The notes: generated by a model from the sequence alone, not told the origin. A stretch of 64,000 nt of DNA from Hyphomicrobiales bacterium (GCA_017305935.1 JAFKJU010000021.1:1-64000); one strand, 5' to 3'. Shown: positions 8,039 through 17,123, numbered from the stretch's first letter. Program-made: numbers and translations.

Positions 8039-8716
8039 ATGTCCGAATTTACCACGCTGGACCATGAAAACCTCAGCACGGCCGTCTACAATGCCCTGTG
8101 CGACGGGTTGATGCAGGGACGCTTCCAGCCGGGCGACCGCCTGAAGATCCGCGACCTGGCCGAGCAGTTCGGCACCAGCGTCACGCCCATCCGGGACGCC
8201 ATCCTGCGGCTGGCCCATGACGAGGCGATTACCTTTCGCTCGCCGCGCGACATCCGGATCCCGCAGATGAGGGAGGCGCGCTACCGGGAAATCCGCGCCA
8301 TTCGCATCCGCCTGGAGGGGCTTGCCGCCGAAACGGCGGCGCATACCGCAACGCGAACCCAGATCGATCTCCTGGAAAACATCCTGCGCGACAATGAAAA
8401 GGCCTTGGCCGAAGGCGATCGACGCAAGGGCAGCGCGCTCAACCAGTCTTTCCATTTCATGCTGCCGCAGATCGCCGGGCTGCCGGTGCTGACCGGCGTC
8501 CTGCGACGGTTATGGCTGCAGATGGGGCCTCTGATTGCCGATTCCTATCTGCAGGGCGGGCGCACGATGATCGACTATCACTATCCGGTGGTCGAGGCGC
8601 TGAAGCGCCATGACGGCGCGGGCGCGGCCATGGCGATCATCGACGATATCCAGCTCGGCGGGCAGGCCGTTCTGGCGAATGTGCTCGCCCATGACGGCGT
8701 CGCGGTAAACGCATGA
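8039..8716 (+). CDS. GntR-family regulator, FCD (FadR) subfamily
   Basis: A 225-residue transcription factor. The N-terminal winged helix spans about residues 10-75, with GDRLKIRDLAEQFGTSVTPI and DAILRLAHDEAI. The helical FCD ligand domain follows (RAIRIRLEGLAAETAA, later SFHFMLPQIAG and HYPVVEALKRHD); FCD domains usually sense small carboxylates through bound metal. The start MSEFTTLDHE at 8039 was chosen over an upstream in-frame ATG because the extension would overlap the divergent kinase gene and has no family match. It sits between the kinase/aminotransferase operon and the SDR gene, with similar palindromic sites on both sides. Confidence 0.88.
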   Translation: MSEFTTLDHENLSTAVYNALCDGLMQGRFQPGDRLKIRDLAEQFGTSVTPIRDAILRLAHDEAITFRSPRDIRIPQMREARYREIRAIRIRLEGLAAETAAHTATRTQIDLLENILRDNEKALAEGDRRKGSALNQSFHFMLPQIAGLPVLTGVLRRLWLQMGPLIADSYLQGGRTMIDYHYPVVEALKRHDGAGAAMAIIDDIQLGGQAVLANVLAHDGVAVNA

Positions 8717-8751
8717 ACGATCGCCCCTTGCATTTTCGGATGCAGCAATTA

Positions 8752-8768
8752 CGATGTATCAAACATCG
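8752..8768. promoter_or_regulatory. inverted repeat upstream of SDR, GntR operator candidate
   Basis: CGATGT and ACATCG form perfect 6-bp arms around a 5-bp spacer, 14 bp before the SDR start codon. It contains GATGTATCA, a one-base variant of the core of the palindrome at 7994-8005. Confidence 0.45.
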
Positions 8769-8782
8769 ACGGAGAACGCCGC

Positions 8783-9523
8783 ATGACCGCTGAACGCCCC
8801 ACCATGCTGCTGACGGGCGCGAGCCGAGGCATCGGACACGCAACGGTGAAACTGTTCCAGTCGAAGGGCTGGCGCATCCTCACGGTGTCCCGCCAGCCCT
8901 TTTCGGAGGAATGCGCCTGGCCCGAGGCGCGCGAGAGCCATATCCAGGCCGACCTCGCCGATCTCTCCCAGATCGACCGGCTTGCGGACGTGGTGCGCGA
9001 GCGCCTGCCGAGCGGCAGGCTGCAGGCGTTGGTCAACAATGCCGGCATATCCCCGAAGGGGCCGAACCGCAGCCGCCTCGGCGTCGCCGACAGCACCGCC
9101 GACGTCTGGACGCAGGTGCTGAACGTCAATCTGGTGTCCACGGCATTGCTGGCCCGCGCGCTGCTGCCGCAACTGGAAGCCGCCCGCGGTTCCATCGTCA
9201 ACGTCACCTCGATCGCCGGCTCGCGCGTCCATCCTTTCGCGGGCGTCGCCTATGCCGCATCCAAGGCGGGGCTTGCGGCGCTGACGCGGGAAATGGCGCA
9301 TGAATTCGGCAAGCGCGGCGTGCGCGCCAATGCGATCGCGCCCGGCGAGATCGAAACCTCGATTCTGTCGCCCGGCACGGAGGCGCTGGTGGCGGCGGAA
9401 GTGCCGATGGGCCGCCTGGGCGAGCCCCGTGAAGTTGCCGAAACCATCTATTTCCTGTGCACCGAGCAGTCGTCCTACATCAACGGCGCCGAAATCCACA
9501 TCAATGGCGGCCAACACGTCTGA
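8783..9523 (+). CDS. short-chain dehydrogenase/reductase (SDR)
   Basis: A 246-residue classical SDR with a Rossmann fold. The cofactor motif TGASRGIG is at residues 11-18, NNAG at 85-88, and the catalytic residues are Ser143 (NVTSIAG), Tyr157 and Lys161 (VAYAASKAG). The C-terminal INGAEIHINGGQHV is typical of FabG-like members. The substrate is not predictable. Its place beside the GntR regulator and a candidate operator links it with the kinase/aminotransferase pair, where it might oxidise or reduce a pathway hydroxy or keto compound. GGAGAA lies 8 nt upstream of the ATG. Confidence 0.88.
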   Translation: MTAERPTMLLTGASRGIGHATVKLFQSKGWRILTVSRQPFSEECAWPEARESHIQADLADLSQIDRLADVVRERLPSGRLQALVNNAGISPKGPNRSRLGVADSTADVWTQVLNVNLVSTALLARALLPQLEAARGSIVNVTSIAGSRVHPFAGVAYAASKAGLAALTREMAHEFGKRGVRANAIAPGEIETSILSPGTEALVAAEVPMGRLGEPREVAETIYFLCTEQSSYINGAEIHINGGQHV

Positions 9524-9828
9524 GTTTAGCAAAGCGCAAGAAGCGCAAGAATAGCGTTGACCGGACGGGCGCGGAATGCACCATACGGGAAAACGCCGAA
9601 GGGAGGAAAAGGGCGGCGCCGATGCGGCGGACGAGCGTGAGGAAACGCTTGGCCGCGAGTCGGGAACGCCACGACAACGCACCGATCTCTCCAGGAAACG
9701 ACGCAGCCGTGAAGCCCGCATGAAGAGGCGAGCGGCAGGTGTTTCGGTGAACGCCGGATATCCGGGCCGGACACCGTCGGTTCCGAAGCCGCAAAAACAA
9801 TATCTGAAACCGGAAAAGGGGAATGCAA
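9524..9828. other. intergenic region without a recognisable gene
   Basis: About 300 bp between the SDR gene and the ABC importer operon. I see no supported open frame on either strand and no clear promoter. A tandem 9-bp repeat (GCGCAAGAA twice, 9534-9551) lies just after the SDR stop. The promoter of the importer operon should be in the second half. Confidence 0.5.
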
Positions 9829-10872
9829 ATGAAAACAGGACTGAAATCCGGCCTGCTCGCCGCAATGCTGACTGCTGGGCTGGCCGCACCCGCCCTGGCG
9901 CGCGATCTGACCGTGGTGTCGTGGGGCGGCAACTATCAGGACGGACAGCGCGAGATCTATTTCAAGCCGTTCGCGGAAAAGACCGGCAAGCCGCTGCTCG
10001 ACGAAGCCTGGGATGGCGGCATCGGCGTGCTTCAGGCCAAGGTGAAGGCCGGCGCGCCGAACTGGGATGCGGTGCAGGTGGAAGCCGAGGAACTGGCGCT
10101 GGGCTGTTCCGACGGACTGTACGAAAAGATCGACTGGAACAAGATGGGCGGCAAGGACAAGTTCCTCGACTCCGCCGTCAACGATTGCGGCGTCGGCGCC
10201 ATCGTCTGGTCCACGGCCATCGCCTATGACGGCGACAAGCTGAAGGACGGCCCGAAGTCCTGGGCGGATTTCTGGGACGTCAAGAAATTCCCCGGCAAGC
10301 GCTCGCTGCGCAAGGGGCCGAAATACACGCTCGAATTCGCGCTGCTGGCCGACGGCGTTTCCAAGGACAAGGTCTACGAGGTGCTGGCGACCGACGAGGG
10401 CGTCGAGCGCGCCTTCAAGAAGCTCGACGAATTGAAGCCGAACATCGTCTGGTGGGAATCCGGCGCCCAGCCGCTGCAGTTCCTCGCCTCCGGCGAAGTG
10501 GCCATGACCTCGGCCTATAACGGCCGCATCACCGGCATCAACCGCACGGAAGGCAAGAATTTCAAGGTGGTCTGGCCGGGCAGCATCTATGCCGTCGATA
10601 GCTGGGTCGTCCTCAAGGATGCGGCAAACAAGGATGCGGCGCAGGACTTCATCGCCTTCGCCAGCCTGCCGGAAAACCAGTCGAAGCTGCCGAAATACGT
10701 GGCCTACGGCCTGCCGAACAAGGCGGCCGCCGCCGAGGTTCCGGCCGATCTCGCCAAGGATCTGCCGACCAATCCGGAAAACATGACCGAAGCCATTTCG
10801 CTCAACACGGATTTCTGGATCGACAACGCCGAAACCTTGACGCAGCGCTTCAACGCCTGGCTCGCCAAGTAA
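9829..10872 (+). CDS. ABC importer periplasmic binding protein, polyamine (PotD) type
   Basis: A 347-residue extracytoplasmic binding protein. The signal peptide is clear (KTGLKSGLLAAMLTAGLA, cleavage after APALA), and the mature protein begins RDLTVVSWGGNYQDGQ, a hallmark of the PotD/PotF group. Later motifs include GAIVWSTAIAYD and FPGKRSLRKGPKYTLE. It delivers ligand to the two permeases and ATPase encoded downstream. The ATG at 9829 is preferred to the one at 9823 because AAGGGGA lies at proper distance only for the former. A GC-rich stem-loop after the stop separates it from the ATPase gene, a usual way to keep binding-protein levels high. The ligand is probably an amine or amino acid derivative. 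Confidence 0.9.
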   Translation: MKTGLKSGLLAAMLTAGLAAPALARDLTVVSWGGNYQDGQREIYFKPFAEKTGKPLLDEAWDGGIGVLQAKVKAGAPNWDAVQVEAEELALGCSDGLYEKIDWNKMGGKDKFLDSAVNDCGVGAIVWSTAIAYDGDKLKDGPKSWADFWDVKKFPGKRSLRKGPKYTLEFALLADGVSKDKVYEVLATDEGVERAFKKLDELKPNIVWWESGAQPLQFLASGEVAMTSAYNGRITGINRTEGKNFKVVWPGSIYAVDSWVVLKDAANKDAAQDFIAFASLPENQSKLPKYVAYGLPNKAAAAEVPADLAKDLPTNPENMTEAISLNTDFWIDNAETLTQRFNAWLAK

Positions 10873-10901
10873 GCCATCCCTCGGCAATCGCGTGACGGGG
10901 A

Positions 10902-10927
10902 GCGCCGGCGCGGCTTGTGGCCGGCGC
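10902..10927 (+). terminator. stem-loop between binding-protein and ATPase genes
   Basis: GCGCCGGC (10902-10909) pairs perfectly with GCCGGCGC (10920-10927) around a 10-nt loop. No T-run follows, so it is more likely an attenuator or 3'-end stabiliser of the binding-protein mRNA than a full terminator. Confidence 0.4.
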
Positions 10928-11001
10928 CTCCTCCATCCCGCGCGCGGCGGCGTATCCGGTTCCCTCGGGGCTTACCGGGCCGGCCGTCCTGTCCGGACAC
11001 C

Positions 11002-12078
11002 ATGGAGCATCTCGTGGCCGAATTCATCCGGTTTGATCAGATCACCAAATTCTACGGCGCGCTGTGCGTGGTCGAAAATCTCACGCTCGGCATCGAAAAG
11101 GGCGAATTCGTCAGCCTGCTTGGCCCGTCGGGATCGGGCAAGACGACGCTGCTGATGATGCTGGCCGGCTTCGAGGCGCCGACATCGGGCGAGATCGTCG
11201 TCAACGGCCTCGCCATCAACGGCGTGCCGACCCACAAGCGCGACATGGGCGTGGTCTTCCAGAGCTACGCGCTGTTTCCGCATATGAGCGTCGGCGAGAA
11301 CATCGCCTTTCCCCTGCAGATGCGCGGCACCGCCAGGGCCGAGATCGAGCAGCGCGTCGCCCGGGCGCTGGACATGGTGCAGCTTTCGGCGTTGCGCGAC
11401 CGCTGGCCGTCGCAATTGTCCGGCGGCCAGCAGCAGCGCGTGGCGCTCGCCCGGGCGCTGGTGTTCGAACCGCGCGTGGTGTTGATGGACGAGCCGCTCG
11501 GCGCGCTCGACAAGCAGTTGCGCGAGCAGATGCAGCTCGATATCCGCGACCTTCACCGCCGGCTCGGCCTCACCATCGTCTTCGTCACGCATGACCAGTC
11601 GGAAGCGCTGACCATGTCGGATCGCGTCGCCGTCTTCAACAAGGGCAAGATCGAGCAGATCGGCACGCCCCGGCAGGTCTATGACCAGCCGGCCACCCGT
11701 TTCGTCGCCGAATTCATCGGCGAGACCAATCTGGTCGAGGGCGTGGTGGAGCGGGTTTCGGGCGGGGAGGCGCTGGTGAAGCTGCCCTCCGGCGCGACGC
11801 TGTGTGCGGTCGCCGACAGCGCCGTCGCCGGGCAGACCGTCCATCTCTCCATCCGGCCGGAACGCATCGACCTTTCCGACAGCCGCAGGCCAGGCGGCAA
11901 CAGCCTGGAAACCGAGGTCACCGACAGCGTCTACCAGGGCGATCATCTGCGGGTGCAGTTGAAGAACCCGGCCCATCCGCTGATCGCCAAGCTTGGCCGC
12001 CGCTCGCAGGAATATCCGCCGGGAACGAAAATCTACGCCTCCTTCGCCGCGGACGATTGCCGGGTGATCGCGCCATGA
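11002..12078 (+). CDS. ABC importer ATPase, PotA type
   Basis: A 358-residue cytoplasmic ATPase. Walker A GPSGSGKT is at 41-48, the Q-loop Gln at 87 (VVFQSYALFPHMSV), the signature LSGGQQQ at 139-145 and Walker B LMDEP at 161-165; the H-loop follows in VFVTHDQSEALTMSD. A C-terminal TOBE-type domain (about 270-358, containing LSIRPERIDL) is typical of the polyamine/Fe3+ subgroup and may bind ligand or regulator. The ATG at 11002 gives MEHLVAEFIRF, the normal family length; an upstream in-frame start would add an unrelated Pro/Arg-rich tail. Its stop overlaps the permease start (ATGA at 12075-12078). Confidence 0.92.
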   Translation: MEHLVAEFIRFDQITKFYGALCVVENLTLGIEKGEFVSLLGPSGSGKTTLLMMLAGFEAPTSGEIVVNGLAINGVPTHKRDMGVVFQSYALFPHMSVGENIAFPLQMRGTARAEIEQRVARALDMVQLSALRDRWPSQLSGGQQQRVALARALVFEPRVVLMDEPLGALDKQLREQMQLDIRDLHRRLGLTIVFVTHDQSEALTMSDRVAVFNKGKIEQIGTPRQVYDQPATRFVAEFIGETNLVEGVVERVSGGEALVKLPSGATLCAVADSAVAGQTVHLSIRPERIDLSDSRRPGGNSLETEVTDSVYQGDHLRVQLKNPAHPLIAKLGRRSQEYPPGTKIYASFAADDCRVIAP

Positions 12079-13253
12079 CGCGTCTTCGCTCCCGCACGGC
12101 GCGGTCGCTGCTGCTGCTTGCGCCGCTTTTCGTCTTTCTCGTCTGGTTTTTCGTCTGGCCGCTCGTCGGAATGATGTCGCAATCGGTTTCGGATTCGGCG
12201 GTGCTGAATCTCCTGCCGCGCAGCGCCGGAATTCTTACGAACTGGGACCGTCGATCCGCGCCGAGCGCCGAAATGCAGCAGGCCCTGATCGCGGATCTGC
12301 GGGCTGTCCAGGATACCCAGGCACTGGGCGACATGGTGCGACGCCTCAACAGCGCCCGCTCCGGCTTCCGCACGCTGATGACCAGGACGGTGTCGGCGGT
12401 CTCCGATCCCGCCGGCCCGCCGGCGGATCTGGTTTCGATCGACAAGCGCTGGGAAAAGCCGGAGTTCTGGATCGCCATCGCCGATGCGCTGTCGCCCTAT
12501 ACGGACCGCAACCTGCTGGCCGCCATCGATTTCGGCCGAAACGCTGAGGGCGCGATCGAGAAACTGCCGCCCGACCAGTCCGTGAACCTCGTCATCATGG
12601 CCCGCACCTTCTGGATCGCCGCGCTGGTCACCGTCGCCTGCGCCGCCATCGGCTTTCCCTATGCGCTGATCGCCGCCTCCGCCACCGGCTGGAAGCGGGA
12701 TCTGCTGCTGGGGGCGGTGCTGCTGCCGCTGTGGACCTCGCTCCTGGTGCGCACCGCCGCCTGGTTCATCCTGTTGCAGGAGAAGGGGCTGATCAACGAT
12801 CTGCTGCTGGCGCTGCATGTGACGAGCGCGCCGCTGGCGCTGATCTTCAACCGTACCGGCGTGATCATCGCCATGACGCATGTCCTGCTGCCGTTCATGG
12901 TGCTGCCGGTCTACAGCGTGCTGATCACCATTCCGAAGAACCTGATGCCGGCGGCGGCCTCGCTCGGCGCGCCGCCCTGGCGCGCCTTCGTGCGGGTTCT
13001 GCTGCCGCTCAGCCTGCGCGGCATCGCCTCGGGCAGCCTGCTCGTCTTCATCTCGGCGATCGGCTACTACATCACGCCGGCGCTCATCGGCGGCCCCGGC
13101 GACCAGATGATCAGTTCCATCATCGCCTTCTATGCCACCGGCACCGCAAACTGGGGCATGGCCGGCGCGCTCGGCGTCGTGCTGCTGGTCGCCACGCTGC
13201 TTCTCTACAGCGTCTATGCGCGGATTTCATCCGAAGAGCCGGGGAGGGCCTGA
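12075..13253 (+). CDS. ABC importer permease 1, PotB type with long periplasmic insert
   Basis: A 392-residue inner-membrane permease. Membrane segment 1 is near residues 10-32 (LLLLAPLFVFLVWFFVWPLV). It is followed by a roughly 140-residue soluble stretch (about 35-175), then the usual five-helix core starting at ARTFWIAALVTVACAAIGFP. The cytoplasmic coupling motif is PKNLMPAAASLGAPPWRAF (EAA loop). PotB proteins are normally about 280-300 residues, so the extra length lies almost entirely in the first periplasmic loop. It overlaps the ATPase gene by 4 bp, and the second permease starts 2 bp after its stop. Confidence 0.88.
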   Translation: MTRLRSRTARSLLLLAPLFVFLVWFFVWPLVGMMSQSVSDSAVLNLLPRSAGILTNWDRRSAPSAEMQQALIADLRAVQDTQALGDMVRRLNSARSGFRTLMTRTVSAVSDPAGPPADLVSIDKRWEKPEFWIAIADALSPYTDRNLLAAIDFGRNAEGAIEKLPPDQSVNLVIMARTFWIAALVTVACAAIGFPYALIAASATGWKRDLLLGAVLLPLWTSLLVRTAAWFILLQEKGLINDLLLALHVTSAPLALIFNRTGVIIAMTHVLLPFMVLPVYSVLITIPKNLMPAAASLGAPPWRAFVRVLLPLSLRGIASGSLLVFISAIGYYITPALIGGPGDQMISSIIAFYATGTANWGMAGALGVVLLVATLLLYSVYARISSEEPGRA

Positions 13254-13255
13254 TC

Positions 13256-14038
13256 ATGCCGCTGAAGCTCACCCGCGCGGTTTTCGCGTCGCTGACGGTG
13301 CTGTTTCTCATCGCGCCGCTCATCGCCATCCTGCCGCTCGCCTTCACCTCGTCCGTCATCCTCACCTATCCGATCCCGTCCTGGTCGCTGCGCTGGTTCG
13401 AGGAACTGTTTACGGCGGACGCCTGGCGGCGGGCGATCGTCAACAGCCTGATCATCGGCGGCGGCACGACGGCGGTGGCGACCGCGCTCGGCACCGCCGC
13501 CTCGCTCGGCCTGCGCAATCATCTGCTGTTCTTTCGCGGATCGTTCCGCACGCTGTTTCTGCTGCCCATGGTGGTGCCGGCCGTGGTGCTCGGTGTCGGG
13601 TTGCAGGTGCTGCTCGCGCGCCTCGGCCTGGCGAACAGCTATGCCGGCGTCATCATCGCCCATACGGTCGTGGCCGTGCCTTTCGTCGTCGTCAGCGTCA
13701 CCGGGGCGCTTTCGGGCATCGACAAGCGGGTGGAGCTTGCCGCGCAAAGCCTCGGCGCGGCGCCGGCCACCGTCTTCCGGCGGGTGACCTTGCCGCTCGC
13801 CATGCCCGGCGTGCTCTCCGGCGCGGTGCTGGCCTTCGCGACCTCGCTGGACGAGGTGGTGCTGACGCTTTTCGTCGCCGGCCCGAACCAGCGGACGCTG
13901 GCGCGGCAGATGTTTTCCAGCATCCGCGAGAATATCAGCCCGGCCATCGCCGCGGCCGCCTTCCTGTTCATCGCCGCCACGGTGGCGATCGGCCTCGTCG
14001 TGGTGCTGTCGCGCTCGATGATGGCGAAGCGGCGCTGA
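13256..14038 (+). CDS. ABC importer permease 2, PotC type
   Basis: A 260-residue inner-membrane permease with about six helices, partner of the preceding permease. The EAA loop is RVELAAQSLGAAPATVFRRV, and SLDEVVLTLFVAGPN near residue 203 is typical of PotC. The ribosome site GGGGAGG lies just upstream of the ATG at 13256, inside the end of permease 1. It closes the importer operon and converges on the AsnC/Lrp regulator gene, whose stop is 26 bp away. Confidence 0.9.
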   Translation: MPLKLTRAVFASLTVLFLIAPLIAILPLAFTSSVILTYPIPSWSLRWFEELFTADAWRRAIVNSLIIGGGTTAVATALGTAASLGLRNHLLFFRGSFRTLFLLPMVVPAVVLGVGLQVLLARLGLANSYAGVIIAHTVVAVPFVVVSVTGALSGIDKRVELAAQSLGAAPATVFRRVTLPLAMPGVLSGAVLAFATSLDEVVLTLFVAGPNQRTLARQMFSSIRENISPAIAAAAFLFIAATVAIGLVVVLSRSMMAKRR

Positions 14039-14064
14039 TCGCGCCGGCCGGCCGTCGCGACCGC

Positions 14065-14532
14065 TTACTTGCGCGCAGTCGGCCCGATCACCTCCTGCAT
14101 CGCGACATAGGTGTGGTATTCGGAAACGGTCTCGTCTTCATGGAAGACTTCGCGTGCGAATTCCGCATAGGCCGCCATGCTTTCCACTTGCAGGCGCAGC
14201 ACGAAATCGGCGCCGCCGGTCACGTATGATGCCTGCTTGACTTCGGGGCGGCGTTTGAGCTTGCGCGCGAAGGCGCCGTAGGTGCGCGATCCCTGGTCGA
14301 TGCGCACGAGTACATGGATGGTGACGGGCACGCCGAGGACTTCGGGGTTCACGACCGAAATGTCTGCCGTGATGACCCGCTCGGCGCGCAACCGGCGCAG
14401 GCGCCGCAAGACGGCGCTCTGCGACAGGCCGACGCGTTCGGCCAGAACGCGCGCCGGCGTCTGGTTGTCGACCTGGACTTCGCGCAGCAAGGCGTGATCG
14501 AAATGATCGAGCTCGACTGTTTTCGCCATCAT
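14065..14532 (-). CDS. AsnC/Lrp-family regulator
   Basis: A 155-residue transcription factor. The N-terminal helix-turn-helix is LAERVGLSQSAVLRRLRRL (about 29-47). The RAM ligand-binding domain follows, with VPVTIHVLVRIDQGSRTYG and VKQASYVTGGADFVLRLQVE, where the amino-acid-binding turn reads TGGADF. Lrp-type proteins sense amino acids. It is encoded divergently from the PLP enzyme gene and next to the importer, so it probably controls this catabolic island. Tandem ATGs occur at 14532 and 14529. Confidence 0.9.
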   Translation of the reverse strand: MMAKTVELDHFDHALLREVQVDNQTPARVLAERVGLSQSAVLRRLRRLRAERVITADISVVNPEVLGVPVTIHVLVRIDQGSRTYGAFARKLKRRPEVKQASYVTGGADFVLRLQVESMAAYAEFAREVFHEDETVSEYHTYVAMQEVIGPTARK

Positions 14533-14667
14533 CCACCCAAAAAGCGATCACATCAGGCAAGGGATAACCGGAATTGCCGAATTTGTCTCCTTTCTTTCGG
14601 GCATGATGCGCTCCAGCCCATCGGATGGACCGGGCAGGCTGGTTCAACGGGCAGCGGATGGACGGGA

Positions 14668-15828
14668 ATGGATTCGAGGAATTGGACAAGGCGGTCGCTG
14701 GCCGCCCAGGCGATGGGCAAGATCGATGCGCAGACCAGGGCTGTCGTGCCGCCGATCCATGTGGCGACAACCTATATCCGCGACGAGGACAATGGCTATT
14801 CCTCCGGCTTCGTCTATGGCCGCCCCGACAATGAAACGATCCGCGAGGCGGAAAGCGTGCTGGCCATGCTCGAGGAGGCCGAGGCCGGCGCATTGCTGTT
14901 CGGTTCGGGCATGGCGGCGGCCATCGCCGTCTTCCAGGCGCTTTCGCCGGGCGATCATATCGTCGCCTCCAAGGTGATGTATTGGGCGTTGCGCGCCTGG
15001 CTGCTCACCGAGGCGACGCGCTGGGGCCTCAGCATCGAATTCGTCGAAACGGACGATCTCGTCGCGCTGCGGGACGCGATGAAGCCTGGCGTTACCAGGC
15101 TGGTGTGGGTGGAAACGCCGTCGAACCCGTTGTGGACGATCACCGACATCGCGGCGGCCGCCGAGATCGCCCATGCGGCGGGCGCGAAGCTTGCCGTCGA
15201 TTCCACCTGCGCATCGCCGGTGCATACCCGGCCGCTGACGCTTGGCGCCGATATCGTCATGCATGCGGCCACCAAGGTGCTGAACGGGCATTCCGACGTC
15301 GTGGCCGGCGCGCTCTGCGCACGGGAAGACGACGCCTTCTGGAACCGCATCAAGACGGTGCGAAGAAGCCAGGGCGGCATTCTCGGCCCGTTCGAGGCCT
15401 ATCTGCTGATGCGCGGCATGCGCACGCTCCATATCCGGCAGGAGCGGCAATCGGCCTCCGCCATGGCGCTTGCCGAGCGGCTGTCTTCGCATCCGCTGGT
15501 GACGCGTGTGCTCTATCCCGGTCTCCCCCAGCATCCCGGCCATGACATCGCCGCCCGCCAGATGGAAGGCGGCTTCGGTTACATGCTCTCCATCCAGGTG
15601 GCTGGCGGAGAGGCCGCGGCGGTCAGGACGGCGGCCGGGGTCCAACTTTACAAGCGGGCGACCTCGCTTGGCGGCGTCGAGAGCCTGATCGAGCATCGGG
15701 CTTCCATCGAAGGCGCCGGCTCGCCCTGCCCGCCGGATCTGCTGCGGCTTTCGACCGGCATCGAGGATGTCGACGATCTCCATGCCGATCTCGACCGGGC
15801 GCTGCGCGCCGGCCACGGGGCCGGCTGA
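14668..15828 (+). CDS. trans-sulfuration-type PLP enzyme (Cys/Met metabolism family)
   Basis: A 386-residue fold-type I PLP enzyme of the cystathionine gamma-synthase/beta-lyase/methionine gamma-lyase family. The cofactor Lys is K203 in MHAATKVLNGHSDVVAG and the Asp facing the pyridine nitrogen is D178 (LAVDSTCASPV). Other family landmarks are VVPPIHVATTY, YGRPDN, LFGSGMAA and SLGGVESLIEHRAS. The exact member cannot be told from sequence. In this setting (importer, RidA, cyclodeaminase-like gene) a degradative beta- or gamma-elimination giving an enamine is more likely than methionine biosynthesis. The ATG at 14668 gives MDSRNWTRRS; its ribosome site (GACGGGA) is weak. Confidence 0.85.
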   Translation: MDSRNWTRRSLAAQAMGKIDAQTRAVVPPIHVATTYIRDEDNGYSSGFVYGRPDNETIREAESVLAMLEEAEAGALLFGSGMAAAIAVFQALSPGDHIVASKVMYWALRAWLLTEATRWGLSIEFVETDDLVALRDAMKPGVTRLVWVETPSNPLWTITDIAAAAEIAHAAGAKLAVDSTCASPVHTRPLTLGADIVMHAATKVLNGHSDVVAGALCAREDDAFWNRIKTVRRSQGGILGPFEAYLLMRGMRTLHIRQERQSASAMALAERLSSHPLVTRVLYPGLPQHPGHDIAARQMEGGFGYMLSIQVAGGEAAAVRTAAGVQLYKRATSLGGVESLIEHRASIEGAGSPCPPDLLRLSTGIEDVDDLHADLDRALRAGHGAG

Positions 15829-15956
15829 CCGCAGTTGACGCATGCGGAATCGCCGCCGAAATGGCCTGAATTGCAAAATTAACGGCCCGTTCGGTCATTC
15901 CTTGTCCCTGCTCTTCATGACAGCTTTTCGACATTCGAAATCATGAGAGTGGTTCC

Positions 15957-17123
15957 ATGCTCAAAGACACCCGCCCCGATGACGCGTCCGTTTCGACGCG
16001 GATCGATTTCATCTATCTGTCCGAACCCGACATGATCCGCGCCGGCGTGACCGACATGGCGGCCTGCGTCGACACGATGGAAGAAATGTTCGCTCTCCTG
16101 TATCGCGGCGATTATCGCATGGCCGGCGCCAGCAACAATTCCCACGGCTCGATCGTGCTCTTTCCCGAAAACTCTCCCTTTCCGGGCATGCCGACGGCGA
16201 CGCCCGATCGCCGGTTCATGGCGATGCCGGCCTATCTGGGCGGGCGCTTCCGCACGGCCGGCATGAAATGGTACGGCTCCAACATCGAAAACCGGCAGAA
16301 GGGTCTGCCGCGCTCGATTCTCACCTTCGTGCTCAACGACGCCGACACCGGGGCGCCGCTCGCCTTCATGTCGGCCAATCTTCTGTCAGCCTATCGCACC
16401 GGCGCGGTGCCGGGGGTAGGAGCACGCCATCTCGCCCGCAAGGATTCGCGCGTGGTCGGCATATTGGGGCCGGGCGTGATGGCGCGAACCTCGCTTTCCG
16501 CCTTCATGGCGGTCTGCCCCGGGATCGATACCATCAAGGTCAAGGGCCGGGGCCGCGGCAGCCTCGACGCCTTTCTCGGCTGGGTCAGGGAAACCTTCCC
16601 CGGGATCGTCAATATCAGCGTCGTCGACAGCGTCGAGGCGGTGGTGCGCGACAGCGACATCGTCACCTTCTGCAGCTCCGGCGCGACAGGCGATCCCTCG
16701 ACCTATCCGATGGTGAAGCGTGAATGGGTCGCCCCCGGCACGTTCCTGTCCATGCCGGCGCCCGCCAATATCGACGAGGGCATGGAGACGCCCGATATCC
16801 GCAAGGTTCTGGACAATCCCGGCCTCTACGACGCCTGGTACGAGGAAAATCCGAAGCCGGTCCACCGCTTCATCCCGGCGGTCGGCATCCGGTTCCTGGA
16901 TCTGGTCGAGGAGGGGCGGATGTCCCCCGGCCAGCTCGAGGATCTCGGCAAGATCGTCGCCGCAGACGCGCCGGGGCGGCGCAACGATGACGAAATCATC
17001 ATCATGTCCGTGGGCGGCATGCCGGTCGAGGACGTCGCCTGGGGAACCGTCGTTTATCGCAACGCCATCCGCCAGGGCATCGGCGTCAAGCTGAACCTCT
17101 GGAACGAGCCGGCCCTGCGCTGA
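15957..17123 (+). CDS. ornithine cyclodeaminase/mu-crystallin-family protein
   Basis: A 388-residue NAD(P)-binding protein. The N-terminal part has FIYLSEPDMIRAGVTDM and MKWYGSNIENRQKGLPR. The Rossmann segment holds VVGILGPGVMARTSLSAF (about 165), and GATGDPSTYPMVKREWVAPG follows. Family members convert ornithine to proline with loss of ammonia, or reduce cyclic ketimines. This branch is longer than classical OCD (about 350) and some relatives carry the annotation tyramine oxidase subunit B, so strict ornithine specificity should not be assumed. It lies between the trans-sulfuration-type gene and ridA on the same strand. Confidence 0.8.
   Translation: MLKDTRPDDASVSTRIDFIYLSEPDMIRAGVTDMAACVDTMEEMFALLYRGDYRMAGASNNSHGSIVLFPENSPFPGMPTATPDRRFMAMPAYLGGRFRTAGMKWYGSNIENRQKGLPRSILTFVLNDADTGAPLAFMSANLLSAYRTGAVPGVGARHLARKDSRVVGILGPGVMARTSLSAFMAVCPGIDTIKVKGRGRGSLDAFLGWVRETFPGIVNISVVDSVEAVVRDSDIVTFCSSGATGDPSTYPMVKREWVAPGTFLSMPAPANIDEGMETPDIRKVLDNPGLYDAWYEENPKPVHRFIPAVGIRFLDLVEEGRMSPGQLEDLGKIVAADAPGRRNDDEIIIMSVGGMPVEDVAWGTVVYRNAIRQGIGVKLNLWNEPALR

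Noticed and set aside
5686..8067. 793-codon plus-strand frame
   Set aside because: Antisense to the aminotransferase and kinase genes, both of which have intact catalytic motifs.
9526..10887. 453-codon minus-strand frame covering the importer binding-protein gene
   Set aside because: The opposite strand encodes a complete binding protein with signal peptide. The minus frame has no recognisable motif.
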